Positions 50,833 through 59,658 of a stretch of 64,000 bases of DNA are shown here, one piece after another. Below the pieces are notes generated by a model, which had not been told where the DNA came from, did not search any database, and saw only the letters and a program-made list of their open reading frames with translations. The stretch covers positions 995,070-1,059,069 of the forward strand of contig NZ_JAFG01000003.1 in NCBI RefSeq assembly GCF_000519305.1, read 5' to 3'. The DNA comes from Mesorhizobium ciceri WSM4083 (lineage in GTDB: Bacteria > Pseudomonadota > Alphaproteobacteria > Rhizobiales > Rhizobiaceae). Within the stretch, counting starts at the first letter, position 1. Every line of letters begins with the position of its first letter. A program made the translations under genes and the position numbers.

Positions 50833-52368
50833 ATGTTGGGGACCATTCGTGCCTTCTGGAACGATCAACGCGGCATAGCGATGATCCTCGTGGCTATCAT
50901 GTTGCCCGTGCTTATCGGCTTCGCCGTGCTGGCAATCGATATGAGCCGGGCCAACGGACTGCATAACGATCTGCAGAAAGGTGTCGATGCGCTTGCGCTT
51001 GCGACCGCTGCGGAACTGGATGGTAGAGCAGATTCGATCACGCGAGCCAATCTGGCGAAGGCCACCCTACTCACCAACAAAACCAAGTTTTCGACATCTG
51101 ACGATCCTACCTCTCACGACCACACGCTCGCCGTGGCTGATGTGACGGTCACATATCTGACCGGAATACCTGCCGACGACAGCATCACTTTGAGTGCCGC
51201 TGGTGTCGACGCCAATGGCGTCAACTGGGCAAGCACCGACCCCAAAGCGGTGACATTCTCCCTGGTGACAGTGAACGCTTCTGGCTTGGCGGACGGTGCC
51301 GGTGCTTTTGCGACAATCTTTCCGGCTAGCTTTATCGGCAGCAACGACACTATCGACATCCAGCCGCAGGCCGTGGCCGGCTTTGTCCAGTCGATCTGCG
51401 AAACGGTGCCAATCTTCATGTGCAATCCGTTCGAGACCAACGACCCGTTGACCAGCAAGACGATCCAGCAAGCGTTCGCTTCGGGCGACACCTATAGCCG
51501 AGAATTCCGTATCCTAAAGGTCGACAGCAACCCCGGTCCCGGCAACTTTGGCCTGCTGGAAAACGGTCTGACCTCGATACAGGAGGGAATGGCCAAGGGG
51601 ACCGCCGGCACCTGCTACAGCCGCACTTCGCTGACCACGAAAACGGGTGTCACCTTGGGTCAGGTCAATACTGGTCTCAATGTCCGGTTCGATCTCTATC
51701 AGGGCAATCTGAAAAACAACAAAGACCTCGGCTACCGCCCGGCGAGCAATGTCCGCAAGGGGGCCAGCAAGAACAGCAATTGCAACAAGTTCGATGTCGC
51801 GACGGATGGTTCCGCGTTGCCTCTCCCGGATGGCACCGGCTATGACTCCGCTAAGGGCATGACGCTGCCGATCGCCGCGAATTCCTTCTGGACCGCCTAC
51901 TGGGCCGCCAATCACAAGAACGCAGCGTATCCGAACCTCCCGGCGAAGACCGACCCTCTCAAGCGTAACGTCCCCGCCTCCAGGTATGACGTCTACAACT
52001 ATGAAATCGCGGCCGGAATCGTGGGCGACAAATCGAAAGGGCCTTCGAACGAAGTTGGAACGCCTTCCTGCTACAAGGGGGACCTCACCAAGGCGGATCC
52101 GAGCCGCCGGCTGATGAACATGGCCATTATCGATTGCCAAGCAAACCAGGCGAAGCTGAACGGCCACACCGCAGTCCGGCCGGATGGCTATGCAAGCGTC
52201 TTCATAAACAACCCCATCCAGAAGGTGAATCCCAACGACGAGGACAATCCGGACGGTACAGGCGCCGAGAAGGCGATCAGCCTTGAGATCGTCGATGTCG
52301 ATGGCGGATTTGCAAATAACACCCTTGTAGACAAAGCATTCCGCAACGAAGCCCAATTGTATCGGTAG
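50833..52368 (+). CDS. TadG-like pilus assembly protein
   Basis: The 511-aa protein begins with a short cytoplasmic tail and one membrane helix (GIAMILVAIMLPVLIGFAVLAIDMS), followed by ANGLHNDLQKGVDALALATAAELDG, the typical TadG-type N-terminus (putative Flp pilus-assembly domain). The long exported remainder has several Cys (for example ICETVPIFMCNPFE) and no clear von Willebrand A motif. Codon use is less GC-rich than in the enzymes nearby. It probably decorates or anchors the pilus machine. The two TadE-like genes follow within 8 bases. Confidence 0.83.
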   Translation: MLGTIRAFWNDQRGIAMILVAIMLPVLIGFAVLAIDMSRANGLHNDLQKGVDALALATAAELDGRADSITRANLAKATLLTNKTKFSTSDDPTSHDHTLAVADVTVTYLTGIPADDSITLSAAGVDANGVNWASTDPKAVTFSLVTVNASGLADGAGAFATIFPASFIGSNDTIDIQPQAVAGFVQSICETVPIFMCNPFETNDPLTSKTIQQAFASGDTYSREFRILKVDSNPGPGNFGLLENGLTSIQEGMAKGTAGTCYSRTSLTTKTGVTLGQVNTGLNVRFDLYQGNLKNNKDLGYRPASNVRKGASKNSNCNKFDVATDGSALPLPDGTGYDSAKGMTLPIAANSFWTAYWAANHKNAAYPNLPAKTDPLKRNVPASRYDVYNYEIAAGIVGDKSKGPSNEVGTPSCYKGDLTKADPSRRLMNMAIIDCQANQAKLNGHTAVRPDGYASVFINNPIQKVNPNDEDNPDGTGAEKAISLEIVDVDGGFANNTLVDKAFRNEAQLYR

Positions 52369-52375
52369 AGTCGAC

Positions 52376-52867
52376 ATGACGAGATTGGGCAGAATCATCC
52401 AGCGGTTCCAGAGCGACCAAGGTGGCGCCGCCTTGGTAGAAGTCGCCATCACAGTTCCCTTGGTGCTGCTGCTGTCGGCGGGAGTCTTTGAGTTCTCAAA
52501 CATCTTGAATACGCGGCTATTGCTGGCGGCGGGTGTGGAAGATGCGGCGCGCTATATGGCGCGCTGCAGCGACAGCACCTGGAACAATTGTGTCGCGTTG
52601 GGAAAGAACCTCGCAGTGAATGGCGCCGTCACCGGCGGCAGCGCCAGGGTCACCGGATGGACCACGGCAGAAATCACTGTGGGCAAGACCTCTACGGCGG
52701 CGGTCGACGGCAGTGGGACACAGCTTTACCTGAGCAGCACCGGCACGGTTGATGTCGTTCAAGTCAGCACTGCGCTGCCTTACAGCGGCGTCGTTTTTTG
52801 GGATTTCCTAGGTTTTGGAACGATCGACATCACCGCATCGCATCAGGAGCGTGTCGTCGGATGGTGA
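52376..52867 (+). CDS. TadE-family pseudopilin-like protein 1
   Basis: This 163-aa protein has the TadE signature: DQGGAALVEVAITVPLVLLLSAGVFEFSN (read in two parts), a G-x4-E processing-type motif with a hydrophobic helix. A small exported domain with VEDAARYMARCSD follows. TadE/F proteins are processed by the prepilin peptidase and needed for pilus assembly. It starts 7 bases after the TadG-like gene and overlaps the next by 7. Confidence 0.88.
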   Translation: MTRLGRIIQRFQSDQGGAALVEVAITVPLVLLLSAGVFEFSNILNTRLLLAAGVEDAARYMARCSDSTWNNCVALGKNLAVNGAVTGGSARVTGWTTAEITVGKTSTAAVDGSGTQLYLSSTGTVDVVQVSTALPYSGVVFWDFLGFGTIDITASHQERVVGW

Positions 52868-53490
52868 TGGCAAGGAAATTCGGCTCGGACCTGTCTGGGA
52901 CAACAATGGTCGAAATGGCCATTGCAATGCCACTGCTATTAACGCTTCTGCTCGGGTTCGTCGATTTCGGCTACGCCTTCTATCAGTGGAACGCTGGAAA
53001 CAAGGCGGTGCAAGCCGGCGCAAGACTTGCGCAGATTTCTACTCCTGTCGCCATCGGGCTTCCCTCTGAGGCACTCACGCAGAGCGATTTAACTAAAGTG
53101 GGGACTGCGGTGCCGGCCGGCACGTATGATTATGTATGCACGGCAAGTGCAGCAGGCGTTGCTTGCTGCAGTATCGGTGGAGGCCTGTGCAAGCCCGAGA
53201 ACGCGAACCAGGCCTCGTTCGATGCGATCTATGACGGCACCGCCAACCGTGCCGGAATGCATGACTTTCTGCCGATGCTTGAGAAATCGCAGGTGCAGAT
53301 TGAATACGCCGCTTCCGGCCTCGGCTACTGGACGCGGCCCAGCGGGCCGGTGCCGACCATCACCGTCAGCATTGCCAATCATCCCTTCCAATTCTTCTTT
53401 CTGGCCGGGTTTCTCGGTTTCGGAACCATCACCATGCCCTCCATGCTGAGCACGGTCACGGGCGAAGATTTAAAGAGCACCTTCCCATGA
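52861..53490 (+). CDS. TadE-family pseudopilin-like protein 2
   Basis: ATG 52861, or 52867, gives about 209 aa. DLSGTTMVEMAIAMPLLLTL is the TadE-type processing site with Glu followed by a hydrophobic helix. FYQWNAGNKAVQAGARLAQI and CCSIGGGLCKPENANQ (a Cys cluster) follow. It overlaps the upstream TadE gene and the cpaE start by a few bases each. Confidence 0.88.
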   Translation: MVMARKFGSDLSGTTMVEMAIAMPLLLTLLLGFVDFGYAFYQWNAGNKAVQAGARLAQISTPVAIGLPSEALTQSDLTKVGTAVPAGTYDYVCTASAAGVACCSIGGGLCKPENANQASFDAIYDGTANRAGMHDFLPMLEKSQVQIEYAASGLGYWTRPSGPVPTITVSIANHPFQFFFLAGFLGFGTITMPSMLSTVTGEDLKSTFP

Positions 53491-54650
53491 ATGCCATCAA
53501 CACCAAGGTTACGCCGACCAAGCGCAAGCAGGTGGCGCTGTTTTCGTCGGATCCGAATTTCAAGCGCGATGTGGCGACGCGGCTCGATGCGCTGGCGATC
53601 TATGACGTCAGGGTTTCCGAGACGAGCGATTTTCTCAAGGGGCCGCCGGCCGACACGCGGCCGGGCATCGTCATCCTCGATCTCGGCAATGGCGAGCTGC
53701 TCGGCAGGCCCGGCATCGTCGAGGCGCGCGCGCTTTGGGCCAGCGTGCCGCTGATCGCGGTTTCCGACGAGCTGAGCTCGGAGCAGACGCGCGTTTTGGT
53801 GCGCATGAACGCCTCGGACTGGCTGCACAAGCCGCTCGACGGCAAGGAGCTGCTCAATGCGGTGACCTTCCACGACACCGGCAACCAGGGAACGAAGAGC
53901 CGGATCATCACCTTCATCAGTGCCAGCGGCGGCGCCGGCGCCACGACGCTGGCGCTGTCGGCGGCCGAATTCCTGGCGTCGAAATCAGCCGAGCGCGCGG
54001 CATCCACCTGTCTCGTCGACCTGGATTTCCAGAGCGCCAATTGCGGCGCCTATCTCAATCTGTTCAACCAGTTCGACCTTGCCGGCATCATCGGCCAGCC
54101 GGAGCGGCTCGATGTCGAGCTGATGGACGTCATCAAGCTGTCGCGCCCGTCCGGCCTCACCCTTTACGCGTTCGAGCGGCCGCAACTGCCGTTCGAGCCA
54201 CATGGCAGCGATTTCGTCTTCCGGCTGCTCGATCTCGTCGCCTACCGCTTCGACGACATCGTCATCGACCTGCCCAATCTGGAAACGCCCTGGCACAATT
54301 CCGTGCTGTCGACGAGCGACGAGATCTTCATCGTCTTCGAACTCAATGTCGCTTCGCTGCGGCAAGGCAAGCGGCTCTACAAGAAGATCCGCGAGCTGCG
54401 TGGCAATGCGGTCAGCATCACGCTGGTCGCCAACAAGCACAAGCGCAAATGGTTCGGGAACCATTTTTCGCGCAGCGAGCTCGAAAAGATCTTCAAGGCG
54501 CCGCACATCAAGTCGGTGGCGCTGGACAACGCGCTCCTGACCGATGCGCTGAACAGGGCCATCCCGCCTTCCGAAGTGGATGGGCGGGCGCGCTTCAACA
54601 AGGATCTGAAGCGGATGTTCAAAGAGCGGCTCGATGATGCTGCCCGATAG
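53487..54650 (+). CDS. cpaE: Tad pilus localisation ATPase CpaE/TadZ
   Basis: This 387-aa protein has an atypical receiver domain (about 15-125; VALFSSDPNFKRDVATRLDAL and LDLGNGELL) and a MinD/ParA-like ATPase domain. The Walker A equivalent is SASGGAGATTLALSAAEF, lacking the Lys of GGxGKT as in other CpaE/TadZ proteins. CLVDLDFQSANCGAYLNLF is the Walker A-prime/B region. It positions the pilus machine at a pole. The start overlaps the previous stop (ATGA). Confidence 0.92.
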   Translation: MNAINTKVTPTKRKQVALFSSDPNFKRDVATRLDALAIYDVRVSETSDFLKGPPADTRPGIVILDLGNGELLGRPGIVEARALWASVPLIAVSDELSSEQTRVLVRMNASDWLHKPLDGKELLNAVTFHDTGNQGTKSRIITFISASGGAGATTLALSAAEFLASKSAERAASTCLVDLDFQSANCGAYLNLFNQFDLAGIIGQPERLDVELMDVIKLSRPSGLTLYAFERPQLPFEPHGSDFVFRLLDLVAYRFDDIVIDLPNLETPWHNSVLSTSDEIFIVFELNVASLRQGKRLYKKIRELRGNAVSITLVANKHKRKWFGNHFSRSELEKIFKAPHIKSVALDNALLTDALNRAIPPSEVDGRARFNKDLKRMFKERLDDAAR

Positions 54651-55224
54651 ATATCGGATCGCCCCGAAGCTCGCCGGCGCCTGCGTGCTCGGCGTGGCGC
54701 TGGCGCTGTCCGTCCACGACTTCGCCGAGGCGCGATCAGCGCTTTCGGAGCGGCCGCCGCTGCCGGCGATGGGACCCAGCCTGCGCAAGGCCGTTGCCTT
54801 CGCAACCGCCGAGCAGCCGGGAACGATCATCATCCGCAAGGACGAGAAGGCGCTTTACCTGGTGACCCGCCAGGGCCAGGCGCTGCGCTACCAGATCAGC
54901 GTCGGGCGCGACGGGTTCGGCTGGACCGGCACCGTCAAGGTCGGGGCGAAGACCGAATGGCCGGAGTGGCGCCCGCCGCAGGAAATGCGCGCCCGCCAGC
55001 CGGAGCTGCCGAAAATGGTGCCCGCCGGCCCCTACAATCCGCTCGGCGCAAGGGCGCTCTACCTGTCGCGGGACGGGCGCGACACGCTCTACCGCATACA
55101 CGGCACCAACGACCCGTCGGGTGTCGGCTTCGATGGGACATCGGGCTGTTTTCGTCTCACCAACACGGATGTGATCGATCTTTTCAAACGCGTCGCGGTC
55201 GGCGCAAAGGTGGTGGTCCAATGA
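54634..55224 (+). CDS. L,D-transpeptidase (YkuD family)
   Basis: This 196-aa exported protein has an N-terminal hydrophobic signal (KLAGACVLGVALALSVHDFAEA) and a YkuD domain. The catalytic region is IHGTNDPSGVGFDGTSGCFR with His about 156 and Cys 172. The family crosslinks peptidoglycan or anchors proteins to it. It overlaps cpaE by 17 bases, so it is co-transcribed with the pilus genes and may reshape the wall around the pilus (inference). The length is short but typical of rhizobial ErfK-type proteins. Confidence 0.87.
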   Translation: MMLPDRYRIAPKLAGACVLGVALALSVHDFAEARSALSERPPLPAMGPSLRKAVAFATAEQPGTIIIRKDEKALYLVTRQGQALRYQISVGRDGFGWTGTVKVGAKTEWPEWRPPQEMRARQPELPKMVPAGPYNPLGARALYLSRDGRDTLYRIHGTNDPSGVGFDGTSGCFRLTNTDVIDLFKRVAVGAKVVVQ

Positions 55225-55814
55225 CGATGATCAGCGAACCGGACATGCCGGCGATCGATATCGGAAACCAGGAACAGCGCGAACCGGTTGCCACCGAGAA
55301 ATTCAGCAAGGCAAAGACGATCGGCGTCATCGTCGCCGGTGGCGCGCTTCTGATCACCGCAATCAACATGGCGGCCGCGGTCTATCTCTATCGGGGCATG
55401 AGCGACCTGCGTTTCGTCGAGGCGCGGCTGGAGCAGCTCGGCGCGTTCGAGCAGCGGATCGCGGCACGGCTCGACACGGTCAACAATGGTTTTCAGAGCC
55501 GGTTCGAGAAACTGGACAGCCAGTTGCAAGGCAGCTTCAACGAGATCGATGCCGGCATTGCCCGGCTGGGGCAGACTATGCCGGTCGCCGGCGGCGAGGC
55601 CATGCCGGGTGCGCAAGAACCGTCCGAGATCGCCACCAGCACGCTGGCGCAAGCGCCCGAAGCCCTCGACGGCGAGAGCGCGAGCGAGCCCAGCGTCATC
55701 GAGGCGCCCGCACCCAGGAGGAGAATCGCATCGGCGTCGCCCCCTGCCCCAAGCTCCAACTACCAGCGCATCCAGCAGCCCGACGGCAAGGTCTATTACC
55801 GCCGGATCAACTAG
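55221..55814 (+). CDS. Hypothetical single-pass membrane protein with coiled coil
   Basis: ATG 55221 overlaps the transpeptidase stop (ATGA) and gives 197 aa. A cytoplasmic tail of about 32 residues precedes one membrane helix (IGVIVAGGALLITAINMAAAVYLY). A heptad-like coiled coil at about 65-115 (RFVEARLEQLGAFEQRIAARLD, in two parts) and a Pro/Ala/Ser-rich tail ending QQPDGKVYYRRIN follow. I recognise no family. Its place at the end of the plus-strand Tad arm suggests an envelope or pilus scaffold role. Confidence 0.75.
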   Translation: MTMISEPDMPAIDIGNQEQREPVATEKFSKAKTIGVIVAGGALLITAINMAAAVYLYRGMSDLRFVEARLEQLGAFEQRIAARLDTVNNGFQSRFEKLDSQLQGSFNEIDAGIARLGQTMPVAGGEAMPGAQEPSEIATSTLAQAPEALDGESASEPSVIEAPAPRRRIASASPPAPSSNYQRIQQPDGKVYYRRIN

Positions 55815-55828
55815 ACGCGATATATGCT

Positions 55829-56362
55829 CTAGAGATCGCGCTGCAGCGCCAGGATGCGGATGGCCCGGACGGACCGCTCCCGCGCCTCGGTGAGGAAGGC
55901 GATGTGGCAGTAGGCACAGGCCACGATGCCAAAAAGCAGCACCAAGCTGTTCTTCAAGGTGAAATCGACCGCAAGCGAAAACTGAAGGCCGCGGGGCGAG
56001 GTGAATGCGGCAATCGTGCTCGCCGTTTCCGAATGGCTGCCGACGGCGATCATCAGCCCGGCGAAAATCAGGGCGACATGGTTGGCGAGAAAGACGAAAG
56101 CTGACCGCTTGGCGTGGCACGCTATCCAGCAGACGATCGATGCGGCGGCGAGGATGGCGGCGTCGAGAGCCATGGAGCTGCCCAGATAGACATCCACCTG
56201 CTGCCAGAACATAGCCGACAAAGGGCGCAGTTCAAGCCATAGCCACCATGCGGTGGGGCTGGCTGGATAGGCGCCCAGCAACAAGGTCGCCATGCGCTCC
56301 CCTGCCAGGACAGCCAGAATGAGAAACGGAAAGGCGAAAAGCAGAAGCGGCTGGCGTTTCAT
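55829..56362 (-). CDS. Hypothetical multi-pass membrane protein
   Basis: ATG 56362 gives 177 aa; the frame from 56410 adds 16 residues without a ribosome site. There are four or five hydrophobic segments (LLLFAFPFLILAVLAG, AAILAAASIVCWIA, FLANHVALIFAGLMIAVG, NSLVLLFGIVACAYCHIAFL). No motif is recognised. It is convergent with the coiled-coil gene (14 bases) and 60 bases downstream of the permease stop on its own strand side. Real coding is supported by its conserved-looking hydrophobic pattern and codon use. Confidence 0.65.
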   Translation of the reverse strand: MKRQPLLLFAFPFLILAVLAGERMATLLLGAYPASPTAWWLWLELRPLSAMFWQQVDVYLGSSMALDAAILAAASIVCWIACHAKRSAFVFLANHVALIFAGLMIAVGSHSETASTIAAFTSPRGLQFSLAVDFTLKNSLVLLFGIVACAYCHIAFLTEARERSVRAIRILALQRDL

Positions 56363-56422
56363 GTTCCCTCGACAATCTGCAAGCCAGGATAGGCCGTATA
56401 GATTGCTCAAGGCTTAACAACC

Positions 56423-57337
56423 CTACTTCCGGCCCTCACCCGATTGCGAGCGTTCGAGAACGGCGAAGAAGATCACGGTGAGCAGAAGGACGATCAGCAG
56501 CAGCACGAACGCGGCCGCCGCGCCTTCGTTGAGCGAAAGGCCGAGAAAGGCGCGGCGGTAGGCAAAGAAGCTCAGCACTTCGGTCGCATTGCCCGGCCCG
56601 CCCTTGGTCAGGACATAGGGCAGATCGTAGGTTCGGAACTCGTTGATCAGCTGGATGATGATGGTGATCGCCGCGACCGGCCGAAGCATCGGCAGGGTGA
56701 TGTAGACGAATTGCTGCCAGCCGCGCGCGCCGTCCACTTCAGCCGCCTCATAGGGATCGCGCGGCAAAGCGGCGAGCCCTGCGGCGAGGATCAGCACAAC
56801 GAAGGACATTTGCTGCCAGATGTCGATCGCCGCCATCGTCCAGAGCGCCATGCCTGGCGTGCCTAGCCAGTCGAGGCGCGGCAGGCCGAATGTTTCCATA
56901 AGATGATTGGCGATGCCGAGATTGGGCTGGAGCAGCATGCGCCAGATCAGGGCGACGCTGATCGGCGACATCGCCATGGGAATGGTCAGAACCGCGAAAT
57001 AGACCGGCTTCATCCGGACCGTCCGGTTGAGCATCAGGGCGATGCCGAGCCCAATCACGAATTCGCCGACCACCGTCACCGCCGAATAGCGCACGGTGAG
57101 CCAGAGTGCGTTCCAGAACAGCTCATCGCCGATCATCGAGGCGAAATTCTTGAACCCGACAAGCGGCAGAAGCTGCGGCTTGATCAAGGTCATCGAGGAG
57201 ATCGAGAGGATGCAGGCATAGGCCAGCGGAAAGCCCATCACGATCGCCAGCAGCAGCAGGCCGGGCAAGGCAAAGGCCCAGCCGGTCCGCCACTCGCGGC
57301 CACGGGCAGCCCATCCTTTTTTGATCGCATTGTGCAT
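56423..57337 (-). CDS. Sugar ABC transporter permease (MalF/UgpA-like)
   Basis: ATG 57337 gives 304 aa; GTG 57403 lies inside the hairpin at 57381-57418 and is rejected. Six membrane helices are present, and the EAA loop is YEAAEVDGARGWQQFVYITL. The late motif FRTYDLPYVLTKGGPGNATE is typical. It pairs with the permease at 58828 and the ATPase at 59655. It is the last gene of the minus-strand operon, after the binding protein, an uncommon order. Confidence 0.88.
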   Translation of the reverse strand: MHNAIKKGWAARGREWRTGWAFALPGLLLLAIVMGFPLAYACILSISSMTLIKPQLLPLVGFKNFASMIGDELFWNALWLTVRYSAVTVVGEFVIGLGIALMLNRTVRMKPVYFAVLTIPMAMSPISVALIWRMLLQPNLGIANHLMETFGLPRLDWLGTPGMALWTMAAIDIWQQMSFVVLILAAGLAALPRDPYEAAEVDGARGWQQFVYITLPMLRPVAAITIIIQLINEFRTYDLPYVLTKGGPGNATEVLSFFAYRRAFLGLSLNEGAAAAFVLLLIVLLLTVIFFAVLERSQSGEGRK

Positions 57338-57380
57338 CGTAGCCGAGCCTTGGTCGGGGTGGCGTTGCTGGGTCTGGTCA

Positions 57381-57418
57381 AGATCCGGCGCGGCGGCTGA
57401 CACCGCCGCGCCGGATCT
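57381..57418 (-). other. Perfect 16-bp intercistronic hairpin after the binding-protein gene
   Basis: AGATCCGGCGCGGCGG (57381-57396) pairs fully with 57403-57418 around CTGACA. It starts 18 bases after the binding-protein stop on the minus strand. No T-run follows in the direction of transcription, so it is likely an mRNA stabiliser/attenuator. Confidence 0.8.
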
Positions 57419-57436
57419 CCTTGCCGAGCCGGACCG

Positions 57437-58732
57437 CTATTTGTCGAGGAGCCCCTGCAGGCCGTCGGAAGCCGCCTTCAGCGCCGCCTCCGAAGTCGCC
57501 TGGCCGCCAGCCGCCAGCGAGAGCTGGGTACCGAGCAGATCCTCATATTGCGCCGAATAGGTGAAGATCGGGAACGACTTGCCGGTCGCCACCACATCCT
57601 CGGCGGTCTTGTAGAAGGGATATTTCGCCAGCACCGCCGCATCGGCATAGACATCGCTGCGCACGGGCGCGTGGCCCTCGAGCGCACGCTTCACCGAAAC
57701 CTCCTTGCTCTGCACCCACTGGATGAAGGTCCAGGCGGCTTCCTGCTCTTCCGGCGACGTGTTCTTGGGAATGCCCCAACCCCAGCCGCCGCTTTCGCCA
57801 TGGCCCCCCGGCATCACCGACAGGCCAACCTTGCCGGCGACCGTCGGACACTTCACGGCATCGTCCATCTGCGGCAGCATCCACCAATAGGTGACCATGC
57901 TGAAGGCCGAACCGCTGCACATCAGGCGCATGGTGTCGTCGAGCGTCGCCGACACGGCACCCTGCTGGGCGCCATGCTGGATGTTGTCGACATAGAGATC
58001 GAGCGCCTTCTTGGCCTCTGCCGTGTCGAGGCTCGCCTTGCCGTCGGCATTGAGATAGCTGCCGCCGGCGGAGAACAGGTAATTGGAGAATTCCATGCTG
58101 TTGGGATCGCCGCGCTGGCCCTGCATCGCGGCCCCGGCGACGCCGGCATTGGCTTTCATGAATTTGGAAATCGCCACATAGTCTTCGAGCGTCGTCGGCA
58201 AAGCGAGTTCCTTGCCGGTTGCCGTCTTGTAGGCGGCCTTGAGCTTCTCGTCGCCGATCAGGTCCGTGCGGTAGAGGAGGCCCATCGAGTAGTTGTACAT
58301 GGGCACCAGAAACAGCTGGTCCTTGGTTCGGCCGAGCAGGTCAAGCGTCGAGGGAATGAAGGGGCTCAGATCGTATTTGGATTTCTCGACGAAGGGTTTC
58401 AGGTCGGCCAGCCAGCCGGCCGCCGGAAATTCGCCGGCCCACAGGAAGTCGACCTCGAGCACATTGTAGTAGCTCTGCGACGCGGTCAGCTGCGACACCA
58501 GCTTGTCGTGCATGTCGGGATAGCCGATCTTCTCGAACTCGACCTTGATGCCGGTCTGCTTCTCGAATTCGGGCAACAGCGCTTCAATGATCTTGGTTTC
58601 CGGCACGTCCTCCATCAAGGCGTGCAAGGTGATGGGCTCAGCCGCCCTGGCCGGAAGCGATGCGCCGACAACAGCTGCCCCGCTCACGGCCGTCATCAGC
58701 ATTTTGATCAAGGTCTGCTTGTTCCAAGTCAT
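57437..58732 (-). CDS. Sugar ABC transporter periplasmic binding protein (family 1)
   Basis: This 431-aa protein has a signal peptide (LMTAVSGAAVVGASLPARAAEP) and an SBP_bac_1 fold: LPEFEKQTGIKVEFEKIGYPD, VLEVDFLWAGEFPAAGWL, and GWGWGIPKNTSPEEQEAAW. It binds a sugar or polyol. It lies between the two permease genes of its transporter (95 bases after permease 58828). A 16-bp hairpin follows its stop. Confidence 0.9.
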   Translation of the reverse strand: MTWNKQTLIKMLMTAVSGAAVVGASLPARAAEPITLHALMEDVPETKIIEALLPEFEKQTGIKVEFEKIGYPDMHDKLVSQLTASQSYYNVLEVDFLWAGEFPAAGWLADLKPFVEKSKYDLSPFIPSTLDLLGRTKDQLFLVPMYNYSMGLLYRTDLIGDEKLKAAYKTATGKELALPTTLEDYVAISKFMKANAGVAGAAMQGQRGDPNSMEFSNYLFSAGGSYLNADGKASLDTAEAKKALDLYVDNIQHGAQQGAVSATLDDTMRLMCSGSAFSMVTYWWMLPQMDDAVKCPTVAGKVGLSVMPGGHGESGGWGWGIPKNTSPEEQEAAWTFIQWVQSKEVSVKRALEGHAPVRSDVYADAAVLAKYPFYKTAEDVVATGKSFPIFTYSAQYEDLLGTQLSLAAGGQATSEAALKAASDGLQGLLDK

Positions 58733-58827
58733 AACTCTCTACTCCTCTTTCCCTCTGGACGCGGCGGTGATCCCGCCACGATTTCATAACCGGCTAGCGA
58801 GCCATGTCGGCTCTCGGAGCGGCCGGC

Positions 58828-59658
58828 CTATTTCACGCTGCCGAACGTCAAGCCCTGGACGATGAAACGCTGGATGAAGCGGGAAGCCACGACCAGCGGC
58901 AGGATGGCAAGGACGACGCCGGCAGAAACCTTGGCGATCTGGACGCCGTTCGAGGTCTGCAACGCGGCGAGCGCAACCGGTATGGTCGCCGTCTTCGGCC
59001 CGCTCAAAACCAGGGCAAACAAAAACTCGTTCCACGCCAGGATGAAGCCGAGGACGCCGGCGGCCGCGATACCGGGCATCGACACCGGCAGCACAATGCG
59101 CCAGAAGGCGCCCCAGGCGGTCGCGCCGTCGGTCATGGCCGCCCACTCCAGATCGACTGGAATGCCTTCGAAGAAGCCCATCAGGATCCAGGTCAGGAAA
59201 GGCAGGTTGAGCGCGGCATAGACGATGATCAGCCCGGTCAGCGAATTGCTGAGCTCCAGGCTTCTGAACAGCGTGAAGGTCGGCAGCACCAGCGCCACGG
59301 GCGGCAGCATTTGCGTCGCCAGAACGGCAAAACGCGCCCACCGACCGCCCGTACGGAAGCGGGCGAAGGCATAACCGGTGGTGGCGGCAAAAGGCAATGC
59401 GAGCAGAACCGAGCCGAGCGCGACGATCAGGCTGTTGAGGTAGGACTGACCGAAGCGGCTCGACAGCAGCGCCGAATAATTGTCCGTCGTAAAGGCCGGC
59501 ATCAGCTCGTTGCTGTAGGATAGCTGCTCGGGGACGAAGCTTGTCCGCAGCACCCAGAGCGGTGGCAGCAGCACGATGGCGCAAACGACAATCAGCCCGA
59601 AATGCAAGCCGAAGCGGCGACGAAAGGCCGGCCGTTCGTTTCTGTCCATGCTGGTCAT
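58828..59658 (-). CDS. Sugar ABC transporter permease (MalG-like)
   Basis: This 276-aa permease has six hydrophobic segments, and the EAA-type loop reads EWAAMTDGATAWGAFWRIVL. The N-terminal arm FVPEQLSYSNELMP and the family end FIVQGLTFGSVK are present. Its start overlaps the ATPase stop (ATGA). MDRNE at 59649 is an alternative start. Confidence 0.9.
   Translation of the reverse strand: MTSMDRNERPAFRRRFGLHFGLIVVCAIVLLPPLWVLRTSFVPEQLSYSNELMPAFTTDNYSALLSSRFGQSYLNSLIVALGSVLLALPFAATTGYAFARFRTGGRWARFAVLATQMLPPVALVLPTFTLFRSLELSNSLTGLIIVYAALNLPFLTWILMGFFEGIPVDLEWAAMTDGATAWGAFWRIVLPVSMPGIAAAGVLGFILAWNEFLFALVLSGPKTATIPVALAALQTSNGVQIAKVSAGVVLAILPLVVASRFIQRFIVQGLTFGSVK

Noticed and set aside
57337..57403. 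Upstream GTG start for the MalF-type permease
   Set aside because: It lies inside the 16-bp hairpin and would add 22 unconserved residues.
57381..57418. Hairpin as an intrinsic terminator
   Set aside because: No T-run follows on the transcribed strand, and the downstream permease belongs to the same transporter.
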